From Eutreptiella sp. 'Long Island Sound 2002' (taxonomy: Eukaryota > Euglenozoa > Euglenophyceae > Eutreptiales > Eutreptiaceae): a stretch of DNA of 64,000 nucleotides. Below are positions 23,350 through 34,400 of this stretch, one piece after another. Every line of letters begins with the position of its first letter. The first letter of the stretch is position 1. A program made the translations under genes and the position numbers. The notes under the pieces are model-generated. The model saw only the letters and a list, made by a program, of their open reading frames with translations, was not told the DNA's origin and ran no database searches. Location of the stretch: the NCBI GenBank assembly GCA_964036045.1, contig OZ038386.1, forward strand, positions 13,679,613 through 13,743,612, written 5' to 3'.

Positions 23350-25702
23350 CAGAGTCTGCAAAAAAACACACAGTGGCAAATAAATTAGCATGTGTCTGTG
23401 TGATGTGATGCGTACAGCTTAAACTGATCGCACCCATCATCGGCGTCACTGCTCCTGTCGTCGTTGCTGTCGTTGATTTCTTCCTCACTTCGGCGCGCTT
23501 GTTCCTGGCGTCGCGCCGGCTTGCTGCGCGGTGACGCGTCGCGTCGCGTCGCGCCGGGTTCCCTTGCTACGCCCGCCGTCATCCTCCTTCTGATGTGTGG
23601 CATTGCTGCTGCTGCTCTAGCTACATCCACTGCAAAAGGGTCGTCCAACCTAGAGGCAGCTGCAGGGGCAGGTTCAGCATCCTCTCCTGGTTCTGGTTCT
23701 GGGGCTTCTGGAACCACTGATTCCTCCTCTTCTCTCTCTTCAACCACAGGGCACACTTCCAGAGGTGGCCCCAAACAAATCACCCCCCTAGGAATCGCAA
23801 TATCATCAACACTCCCGGCAATGGGAGTCTGATCCAGTCACATCCTCCAAGAAGCAGTGATCTAGGAACTCAACGCAGGGATGTGCATCCACTCACCAAT
23901 CCAGCGCAGCAGCAACTTCTTCATGGTCCTCTCACTCACGTCCAGCTTGGTCCGGCTCGGCAGCACCTTGGTGTGCACCAGGATCCCGTGCTTCACTGCT
24001 GGCTCTCGGATTCTGTCCTGGATGTACTTCCTCATGCTGGGGTTTGGCAACTGATCCTTTGGATTGCAAAGGTGAGACTTCTGGGGAATACCAAAAAAAA
24101 ACCACATGTCAGGGATCTCCTTCACCATCCACAAGTGCGCACTTTGCTCCTCCCCCTCCGGTTGTTCAAGGAACTCTTTGCCATGGCAGGGAGCCCAGTC
24201 CATCAGGACAATTGAGGGTGCGTACACAGGGAGGTCCAGGGATATCTTCGTCGTTTTTAAGCGCACCTCTATCTTGTGCAGCAGCGCAAAAAAGGTTGCG
24301 CCACTCTGCGCCTTCTTCTCTGCATACATCTGGACAACGTTCGGGTCAATCCCATCGCCTTGCACCAAACACCTCTTGGACTTTCCACGGATGATCACCT
24401 GCGTCAGCAGCACCTTCCCACTCCGAGTGAGGACAGGACACGCCGTCTGTTGTCGCTTGTCGTTCGACCAAGCTACGACGACTCTTTTCTTGTTTGAGAA
24501 GCTACCGGGAAACTTGGGCACATACTGCAGCGGCGTCTCATCCTTTGCGAGGTGCAGATCCTCGATGATTGCTGCGTCCCATGGGATGCCAAACCTCTTT
24601 GGGTTGCTCACGACCGCGTTGTAGGTTTCGCACCACGCATTCTCTCGGATCAACTCTTGCTGATTGGACTAGTCGATCGCTCGTGATGCATCTGACAAAA
24701 TGGTGGAAGTGGCATCCGTGGCGGCGAGTACAACCACGGTGCAGCCGTCACACCTTCTCAGACCAAACCCGTGTCTCTTTTTGAACTTGCTCGCCCAGTC
24801 TCGCGAGACGCTGAAGTGCTCGGTCTCTGGTCTGTGTGCCCGCACCACCTCTTGCGCCAGCGCTTGGATGACCTTGATGTCAAACACAATTCCTTCGGCT
24901 TGGATGGTCTTGATGTACTGAACAAGACAGAGCCGGTTGGTCAGGACCCGTTCACTGCGGCCTTTAGCGCCCACTACATAACAGCATACTTCCAACATGT
25001 CATTCTCCTCCTCTGCCGTGAGTAACCCAGGAGCTCCTTGTCGGCGAGAGCCCTCGCCATTCGTGAACTGCTACCGCCAAGTGCAAAGAGTGCTGAACGG
25101 GCGGCACCCGGAGCCATACTGGAAGACAAGAGGAGCAAAGCTTCAGAGTTGTCGCGGCGCACTACGTTGCACAGACGTGGACGGCTACGCGCAGGCACAC
25201 AATCGCAAAACCAAAGCATTGTATGATGTACTGGCGAGGCTGTTGACAGCCTCTTGTTACTGGGCTTCACTCCACTTCAGCCAAGTCCTGTCGTCGCCAG
25301 TTACGTTGAGGCGTCTCTTGGCAGGCGGTGCAGTGCACTGGGATCCTCTGGGACGCTTTTTGTCTGTCTGGGTGGTGCCTCCGTCGTGCGCAGTGCGGAG
25401 GCGTTGTTGCAGCTAACACGCAGTGGCATTTGGTTGCAGATATCTTAACATCCCTAATAAATAAAATTTGGTCACGAGAGGCACAAAAACTTCATTAAAT
25501 TACAGTAAATTACACAACAATAACACCATTGCCTAGAAAACATTAGACGTCTACTGCTGCCATCTAATACCACATGGTATGAAATACGAATCCGGTAAAA
25601 TCCGAAGGACCTACGCGGGAAATGCTGTAGAAATACGACACAGACACTTACGAATTTCGACATTTTCGGAGTTTTTCCCCTTCGTTTTTTTGCACCCCTC
25701 TG
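23350..25702 (-). mobile_element. Decayed pogo/CENP-B-like DNA transposon, tentative ends
   Basis: The transposase pseudogene is bracketed by similar inverted ends. The left reads CAGAGTCTGCAAAAAAAC from 23350. The reverse complement of the right reads CAGAGGGGTGCAAAAAAAC up to 25702, with TA just outside on the right. A length of about 2.35 kb, a start in CAG and a TA flank fit pogo-like elements. The left flank is TG rather than TA, and the repeat is short, so the ends remain tentative. Confidence 0.45.
23385..25040 (-). pseudogene. Pogo/CENP-B-like DDE transposase with in-frame stops
   Basis: It once cut and pasted its own element. One frame reads, in order: GAPGLLTAEEENDMLEVCC; a CENP-B-type helix-turn-helix (FSVSRDWASKFKKRHGFGLR); a TAG at 24669-24671; and then the DDE catalytic domain. 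Catalytic aspartates are in AKDETPLQYVPKFPG, VLMDWAPCHGKEF and CNPKDQLPNPSMRKY. SERTMKKLLLRW follows, then TAG (23862-23864), TGA (near 23841), and an acidic tail (EEREEEESVVPEAPEPEPGE) ending at 23385. All three catalytic Asp remain, but three stops interrupt the frame and the N-terminus upstream of 25040 is scrambled into another frame. It is probably inactive. The family assignment is from motif layout. Confidence 0.8.
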
Positions 25703-28700
25703 TAGATTTCAGTCCAATCTAAAAGAGTCAAAAGAATTTAAATTTTGATCAAAATCTTTTCAACCTACATCACATGATAATTCAGCAACGTCAGCATGAG
25801 GGGTATACTTGTGAGACGCTGCCGCATGGCGACAAACAGCGACTAAAGACACTGCAAATAACTAATGCACAACAAGCAACATGCCTGCACATGACAGCGG
25901 AGTGCCTCTCACAAGAATACATACGACATGCAAGACATGCATCTTTTCTGACTACGAACGTGTGATTCCATTTTTGAATCTAGTTCTAAAGCGCAATACC
26001 ATTATTTCAATAAGATTTATGTCATCTAAACATGGGCAACATACATGTGTACGGCCGTTGAAACTCACATGCTACGGAAGAAAAAGTTTTGAGTTTGCGT
26101 TTTAAATGTGCGTTTTGCCGAAAAACCGAGCTGTGTAGGTGTATAAAAGGTCAAATATGTCACTTTGTTGATTTGTAGGCTCCTGCGACACTCAAAGTTG
26201 CCAAAATTGACAATCATTGATTTTACAGAGCCAGTGCCAAAAAAAAGAAGGATTCCAGATCGCAACAAACGTTGCACTTGCAACTCTACAACATGACTTG
26301 GCCCTACATCTAACTTTTTTGCTTTGTTTTGTGCACAAAAATTTGGAATGATTTTCCGCTGCCATTTCCGCTGCCATGTGTGCCAACCCAACATAAGGCG
26401 TAAAAATGGTTCCTTAGATACAATGTAAACAATGTGAAACTCATTGCATGCAACAATAACGATAAGGAAGCCATGCTCACCGTTAATGGCCACTGCACCA
26501 TTTGACACTTTGCCACTTTGGACACTTTTTGTTGTACGTTATGGTCTGCAGAACTCCATTGCTTTTGAAATTTAATGTGTTGTCAAATCGTAGGAGCAGA
26601 ATATGCAGTGTTTTTTAGTGTTTGTATGCTACACGGTATTTCATAGTTAATTTTGAGCTCTGTTTTTGGTATACTTTATGAAATATCTCTTTTGCCAAAG
26701 AGCTGCATTCTCTATTTATGGTTAATTGATCACTTTTGAGTCGAATGACTGGTAGTGAATCCAATGTGAATGCCGTAGTAAAAGGCAGAAACACTTTTTT
26801 TGAACAAAACTATTGTTTTCACAACATGGATAGCATACATGCGAACAATCCGTGTTAACATGGATAGGTTTCATGGTACATATTCTGGATCTATTTTGCA
26901 ACTAAGGCCCTGTGGTACACCCAGGTTTTGGCGCATGTTTGCATCCCCATCAATGGTAGGATTCTTAGGCCGGGGCGATGGCGATATGTTCAACATGTGA
27001 CGTGCTGCTATGTGATTTCTTGAGTTACAAGATGGCTATGTGTTCGGTTTGTGAAAAAATTCAGCACCGTTTGCAATTTGCATGGTGTGCACCATTGTGT
27101 AGCCAAAAATTTGGGAGATCCATGGTGCTAGGCAAGTAGACAAACGATAGGAGTGACAGGTCTTGGCCTGAAAGTGAACACAGGAGATAAACACTCTTCC
27201 CACTATGGGCTTGTTAACAACCAGGTCACCACCACTCACCGACTGAAAAACGGGCAAAATGTGAAGTCACCAAACCCACCGACAAAGTCGGTGACCTTAC
27301 AGCCCTGAGTGACCCAGACCATACCATGATCTACAAATGCAAGGTATTTAGGTGACTAAAATGCTCAAAACCATCTCTTGCCCTGTCACTGACCTTGTCA
27401 TCAGGCCCATGCAAAAGCTGCTGCAGGGTGGAGCCATATGCAAACACTAGTTTGTGTCCATTTTGAAAACATGTGCAATAATCACACTGCAGTTTCCAAT
27501 AACTATTTCATGGTACCATGTGCAAAGCATATTCAGGCCAGTCTTCATGAACTTATCTAATACAAAAATCACCAAAAATATGATGGGCATCAGATTTGTG
27601 GGCTACGCTGGATTTGGAGAGGTGGCATTCCAAGGCAACACATAACAGAATAAATGCACCAGAGCCAGTAAACATGCGTCTGACTGAGGTCAACACCACG
27701 GGAGCTGAAACTGCAGACAACCAGAGAACTACACTCAGACTCAGAACACTTATATTCGCTGCCTGGTCAGTGCAAATGCTTGCGAACAGGGCACATTGTG
27801 CCACCAGAATCAAGCGTAGGGGACAGCCAAAATTCGTTCATTGTGGGTGGGCTCGTTTGCAGACTAGATTTTGGCAACAAAGGCATCATGAACGTGAAAA
27901 TGTTTCCAGCTACCCATCAAATGTGTTCAAAATCCTTGCCCAATAAAACGGCAAAAAGAATGGTACCAGCGCGTCTTTTGCCATTTGTAGGGGAATTGAA
28001 GGTTAGAGATCCCGGGCATTGGATGTTGCTCAACATCCGGCCTCTGTGCAACACCCCTGGCTCAACTTCAACCCACCATATCATTTCTGAATGCGCATAA
28101 AATCCAAATAAATTCCAGGCCCCAACCTGCAGCAACCAGCCCCCCCCCTTCAATGATTCTGGGAGCAATCAGTACAAATGACATTGAGGTATTGAATGAA
28201 AAATAATCGGAGGGGGGTCAAATGAGACCAAAAGGTTAACCCATATCTGGGAGGCTGATTTCGCCACCAAAGACAACATGCAGCAAAGGCCAGTGGGATT
28301 AAACTTCCAAAACACTTTACACCCCATCCTGATTTGCTGCGTCACCGACCCCGCCATCCCCGTTCTGACTTAACCCAGGTGGGGGCTGGGTGGACAATTC
28401 TGCCTTGCCAGCTCCTGCGTTCCACCCGGTGTGGTGACATCCCGGCCCACCCCCTGCGGGGGGATGAGCCACTTTGCGTTCAAAAATGCAAAAGCGATCA
28501 TAACCGGGAGGGCGGACCATGGGTTATCGTTGGGCTCAGCTTCGCGTCATTTAGGTCTGGGGTTCGGAATGCGGTTAGGCTTTAAAATATGACTGGTATC
28601 TGGGTATGAGTGAATTTGGAGAGGTTACAAGGGATGCACAGTGTCAAAAGTGCAATTGCTGCGACCCTTCGCTCCCTGGATTCCATTCCATCTTCCATTT

Positions 28701-28805
28701 CAAACTGACCCTTTCTTTTCTATCCACTTGTTTTCGTTCCTGATTCACCGATGTAATCTTCTCCTCCTTTCCATTATACCGCTGCCGACGAGGAATCTAC
28801 CTCAC
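25703..28805. other. Non-coding stretch
   Basis: AT-rich, with only short ORFs and no domain or repeat array that I can support. Confidence 0.45.
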
Positions 28806-30584
28806 ATGCGTGTTCTCACTTCCCAACCACACGTGCGCGTACCACAGGCTATATCGATCCATATTGACCGTCAATCATCTTGTTTCCTCCGCTTCACGTC
28901 TTGCTCTTCATCTCCAGAAGCATTGGAGACTGAAGCACTGCGTGCTCTGTGTGATCGATTTGCATCATCTCCAGACGTTGCCTGCAGAAAAGCGCAAAAG
29001 ACAATGCAGCTCAGCAATGGGCTGGGAACGTGCCTAGTGAGAGGCTGCAAAGCTGGGGGGGGGGGGGGCATGGCACAAGTGCAGGATTGGGGTTGCCATT
29101 TCATGTGTCACACACGCTGCCTCGTAACTATTTTGCCTTCATGCGCAGAAGCGCACGTAACGCCATGTTTGCTCATCATCTTCCTGCTCATGTTCAGCTC
29201 ATGTGCACACAGTCCTGTTCCTGATATACCTGCCACTCACTCAGCATGAGGGACAGCCGCTCTCCCCTTGCGCAAGGACGTGCAAAGCGGCAGGGAATGC
29301 CAGGGATACGGCTCTTCGTACACGCAACACGCACCGACGCAAATTTTGCAAAAGCACGTTGTGGCCCACGTAAGACAATGCAAATGTATGGGATATGGAC
29401 ACTTGGACACCCAAAAAATAGCGTTCCAAGGCAACACGAACCGATGGTCCGCATTTACAACAAGAGTTCCTGCCCCCCTTCTTTCGGCACTGTCAAATAA
29501 AATATCTTTTTGAGTGCTGCCGACCTGCCGCAATAATTCTTTCGCACCTATGGCTTCAGCATTGCTTGTTTCGAGGACCAATGGTGCAACCGACATCCAC
29601 CACCAACTTTGGCGTCAAAATCCCCGAGCTGCAGGGCTCAGCGCTGACGCAGCTGCTGGCCGCAATGCCTCTTTCTTATTTGCAATTACTGGTGATATCT
29701 CATTCACCCCCCCTGGGGCATGTGCGACACGCTGCTAGATGCATGGCATGTGTGAAGGGGCGCTCCATACAAGCTGGCTGCTTTCCGTGCAGCATGCCTT
29801 GCGTGAAGTGCTTGTTGATCCAGGTCATTTGTGTCTCTCGAGAGTGGGGCGGGAGGCCTTTTTTGGGGGGGGGGGGGGGAAAGCCTAGTTAAGGTAGGCT
29901 AAGTGAAAGTGTAGGTGAAACAATTGGTAGACTTACCTTGCTTAGCCAGGACCTACCAAGAGCTGGTGGATTGCAACCACTCAAAGGTACATAACGGATT
30001 TTGGGGAGGGAGGTGCGGGGTTTTTCGCCATATTGTACCGCATGATTGGAACGCACATTGTCCACGGAGGAAGGACTGTTCGCCCTACGCAGGCGTAGAT
30101 GTGTTTGATCCTGACAAAATTTGTTTCTGTGCTGATAACTGTGATGTGGCCATGCGGACCCACCCTCGACGCACAACAACGCTAAGGCTTTTGCCAGGTG
30201 TCATACGTCCTGCCCAACAGGGGACGGACGAAGGTCGCCAATTCATTTGTCGTGTATCTGACAAATAAGTTGGTGGCTAGAAATTTATATGACACTGTTT
30301 CTCTTTCAGATTTTGACCGGAAAAGCTGCAGTTGGATGCGCAGGGACTGAAAAGAGACTGCTTGAGGTTCCTTTGAACGAAGAATGCTACGCAGCGTACC
30401 CCCCGCCCCCCTTGCAAACTCCCGGGTTAGCGCGCGACGGTCTCCTGGGTGGGGGGGGGGAGACGGTCGCCAAGTGACGGTCTCCCGGGGGGGGGGGGAG
30501 ATTGCAAGGGTATTTCAAGGCAAACTGTGGTACCCTCCACTGATGCAAGCAAAGAGAACACGTGTGAAGCGACTTTCGCGTTGA
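28806..30584 (+). CDS. Putative five-exon gene, 199-residue protein of unknown function
   Basis: I do not recognise the family. Exons 28806-29036, 29560-29691, 30198-30272, 30310-30395 and 30509-30584 join in phase across GT..AG borders. Two borders are strong: CCTA|GTGAGA at the end of exon 1 and a TTTCTCTTTCAG acceptor before exon 4. The start MRVLTSQPHVRVPQAISIH is basic and hydroxylated, which would suit an organelle-targeting peptide. Exon 2 codes TNFGVKIPELQGSALTQLL. The C-terminus is strongly basic (PPLMQAKRTRVKRLSR, then TGA). The intron at 30273-30309 is only 37 bases, and an earlier donor (GTC|GTGTAT, after 30251) would give 58. G-runs fill the last intron. The gene converges on the RS-domain gene, with the ends almost touching. 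Splicing is inferred from frame alone. Confidence 0.4.
30440..30510 (+). repeat. G-run motif, two copies in the last intron of the 28.8-30.6 kb gene
   Basis: Two successive copies of GACGGTCTCC(C/T)GGG followed by a long G tract, the second running into GATTGCAAGGG. A third copy lies at 30966-31030. The tracts could form G-quadruplexes. Confidence 0.6.
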
Positions 30585-30611
30585 TGCCAATGTGCTTCAT
30601 CCAACACAAAT

Positions 30612-30617
30612 TTTATT
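30612..30617 (-). terminator. AATAAA polyadenylation signal of the RS-domain gene
   Basis: AATAAA on the minus strand, about 155 bases past the proposed stop at 30769. Cleavage would fall near 30590-30600, next to the stop codon of the convergent plus-strand gene. Confidence 0.55.
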
Positions 30618-30768
30618 GAGGATCCAAAGGAACAGTAAAGAACTTCTGGGTACGTGTGTGGGCTGTGCCGGTGTTTGGGGTTGCAGAGCTATGGGGGTGA
30701 CATCCGGTGACTCTGGAGACTTGGGTGATTCAACCGCCACAGCCTCTAGCCTTGAGAGTTGAGCACTC

Positions 30769-31384
30769 TCATGATCCACCGGAGTGAACATCTTGGGTCT
30801 GAAGTAGCAACACAACACACCCATACAACGCCTTTGGAGAGAGAATATCACAGAACACACACAGGTGCTTGATTTGAAGTTATGGGAAAAGTAATGCAAG
30901 GCCATGCGTAAAGCAGATGGGCAATACAAACCAGCACAATACATGTTAACTAGAAAAACTTGGAAGTGACGGTCTCCCGGGTGGGGGGGGGGGGATTGCA
31001 AGGGGGGGGAGTTTGCAAGGGGGGAGAGGGGTAGGTGTGCGCAGATGCGTCTGTGGAGGTGAAAAAAGAGTTCTGCAGGCCCCACAAGTGGGGAGGGGGT
31101 GATATCTTGAAAAGGGGCTGCAAAAATTTCCCCAGAACCAGCATGTACTCTTTTATCAGAAGAGCGACAATTTGCATATCGAACAGACCTCATCATCAGA
31201 TGTTCCGACCCCATTGGCGGCCTTCTCTTTCTTATCGCCATCCCGATCACCTCGACGTCCTTTCCCGGCCTCATTCCTATCTTTGTCCTCCCCGTCTCGA
31301 TCTTTTTCTCTGTGCCTACCCGTCTCTCGATCTCTATCTCTTGTCCGTTCTCTGTCCCTGTCACGATCTCTGTCCCTGTCACGA

Positions 31385-31419
<35 letters not shown>

Positions 31420-34400
31420 ATCTCTCCCCCGATCCCTATCCCTAGCCCGATCCCGACTTCTACTTCTACTTCTACTTCTACTTCTACTCCCGCCCCTATC
31501 CCTGTTCCTGTCGCCGCCCTCTGTCCGTGCTACCACCATATTTCCCCCCACTTCCGAGCTCGTATCCCACAAAGATCTGCGCATGCGCTTTCTTTTCGGC
31601 GATCGGGATTTCGACCGCGAACGGGACCGTGATCGGCTTTTCTTGTCATCACTTGCCCGGCCAGGACTGTCCGTAAAGCGTGACTTCCTCTGTGAAAACA
31701 TCAGCAGCAGGGATAGGCCACCCCAGAGCATCCCTCACCCCAGAGCATCCCTCACCCCAAAGCACCCCTCTACCACATGAGGGCAACCAGCACGAGTACC
31801 TGTGAACGGAAACTGTTTACACTAACATGATCGGGGACAGGTCTCGAACTCCAGTTAAAGAGGACACCACAAGTTGTAGCCAAGCGCGCATTATGCCAAA
31901 AGATTTTCACTGAATGGCATTCATTTTGTGGGGGGTTTCCACAAAAAAAGTGCGATGGGGAGCTGCGTGATGAGAGCCTTACAGTTCACGAGATGTACTG
32001 GCAACCTCTTAGACTCTCTTTGTGATGTATACACCCCTCCCCTGCACGTTAAAGCAGTGCCACTCTCTCCTGCCCTCTCCTGCTGACAGCCCACCCCTCC
32101 ACAAACCTCAGCAATCCTCTGCAACCCATGACACTTTCCAACCAACCCTGAATCCCAGTTCTCGGGGATGAGGTAGTAGGAGGAGAAAGGTCACGGTCCC
32201 AAAATGCTCTGCAGCCTCTCTAGACCAGCCGAATATACAGCGACAACAATCAGTCCATGATCACAAATAACAGTGCACTGGCTGAATTTGGTGAGGGTTC
32301 AAGGGCCGGCACAGCTGCATGGTAGGAGGGCAGCTCTTGGATACCAAATTGCCCCTGCCCCAAGGTTTGCATAACAAAATGAAGTATTTTTTTGTTGTTG
32401 ACAAGAGCATGATTGCACATGTAACCATATACAGTAGACAACGATGGGGAGCCAGTGGGCATTGTGTTGGGGATGTGGGCACACATGTGCAATGCCATGG
32501 TTGTAGATCAGCGAAGCTAAAGATGCAAGTGAAACCCCTGGAGGCGTATTTGGGACGTTGGATTGCGATGATTCCGGAAAGGGGGGGTTGATACAGAACA
32601 CCAATTATCGTGGTGAACACAGCAGTCCAGCAGAGGCCACCACCTGCCGACAGGTAGCCATCTGCGGCAAGTCCGCAAAGGATTCGAGCAGAACTGCCAT
32701 CAAGAAGTGGGTTTCTCTGAGCTATGGTGTGGTGCCCAAAAGCATGTTGTCTAAATAGGTCCAAGCCTGCAGGTCAATGCTGAGGGAAGAGGACGCCAAG
32801 CTCACATCAGCATGCAGAACTACTAATGCAAGCAGGTGGTTATCTGCCACTTCCTTTGATATTGGAGGATTGTTTGGTGCATGCCAACGTTCTTGCCTCC
32901 ATGTGTGCGCATGAGTGCGTGTGTGCCTAGCTTCAAGATGCACAGCTTCGGCACCTATTGAACAAGAGGATAAACCTAGTTCCATGGTGTCGCCACCTAT
33001 AAACCAAGTGCTAAACCTGGTTACATGGCTACAAAATGGATGGTTGCAGTGGCGATTGGGGCTTGGTGAGTGCATGTGCAGAACACATAATCTAAGTGGC
33101 ATAATTGTACATGAATCCACACACACCTAGCACTGCCAACACACAAGTTTCACACAACCCCCTGGTCCATGTTAATGACCCGGGCCATGAGTGTCTATTC
33201 CAACTAGGAGGGCAATTTTTTTTGGGGGGGGGTTGATTGTCCATTCCGGCTTAAGGTGGCCACTCACATTTCCTTACGGGGGGGGGGCAGGCATGAATGT
33301 TCATTCTAGCTCGGGCTGGGGGGGTGGGGAGATGGCATTCCAGCTGGGGGGGGGGGGGGTTGGCACAAGGCCTCGGTATCTGATTGTTTGCCTTTGGTGG
33401 CGCCTATTGGCCTCTCGCCACTGCTCATTCTGACCCTCTGTGGACCCGAACGTGTTTTGGTTGTGTCAACGGAACCCCTAGAGGACTTGTCCTGTTTGAC
33501 TACTCCAGGGTCGGCTATCCTCGGGGGGGGGGGCTACTTGGCAGGGGGGTGAACCCTTTCAAAGCGCATAGCCTACCAGCGCTATTATATTCTCGTGCGA
33601 ACACATGACCACATGAACCCCAGGGGTGTGGCCTTGCAAGTGCATGCAACGGTGCTCTTGTATGTGCATCAAATCACCTTGCACAGGTTGTTAGATCAAA
33701 GCCAAGCAGGTGTGCATATCAGGGACAACGCCACATACCCCCTTTTGGGGCCTACTCGCATACCCTACCTCAAGGGCTTGAATTGCTTGTTTAACCCCTG
33801 GTAAAATCATTATTTTGTCCAATAAACGCATCCCTTTTCGCGTTGGCAACTTAAAAATTGAAGTTTCCGAAACTTCTTTTTTGATATCATGACCACTCAC
33901 AATGACCATCCAAGCCATGTAAAGCATGTTTTATTCATGTGTTTTTTTTTCGAGGTTGCTGCTTGTTGGTATGCCGGCCGGCATTTGGTCGACAGTGTGG
34001 GCCTGCCCTTTCCCCTCACGAGGGGGTGATACATGACTCTGCCGGTCTTTGGGGTGTGCTGTGAGGTCACCCACTCCTGGGGGGGTTTAACGTGGGACCA
34101 GCCCTTCCCAACACCCCTCCCAAAGCCACGGCGAGCCAAATCTCCTGCCCCACTTCGGCAGAAGGACACAGGCGGCCAGTAGAGGGGGAGGGGTGCATAG
34201 ATGAAGGGTGTTGGATTGGGAGGCCTTCCACATCCCTGCCAACCACCATGGCGGGGGGTGCCCGGCCGTGGCGGGGCGGGATAGGCTCCACCAAGTGGGG
34301 ACGTTTTGGTTTCCGGGCTCCCACAGCCCATGACGGGTACATGGGCAGCCCCCCCCCCCCCCCCCAACTGGGGGGCGGGCACAGGTGTGGGGCGGCCCCA

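Noticed and set aside
31172-31780. Plus-strand ORFs of Leu/Ser or Pro/Val/Ile repeats
   Set aside because: Antisense of the RS/RD repeat exon.
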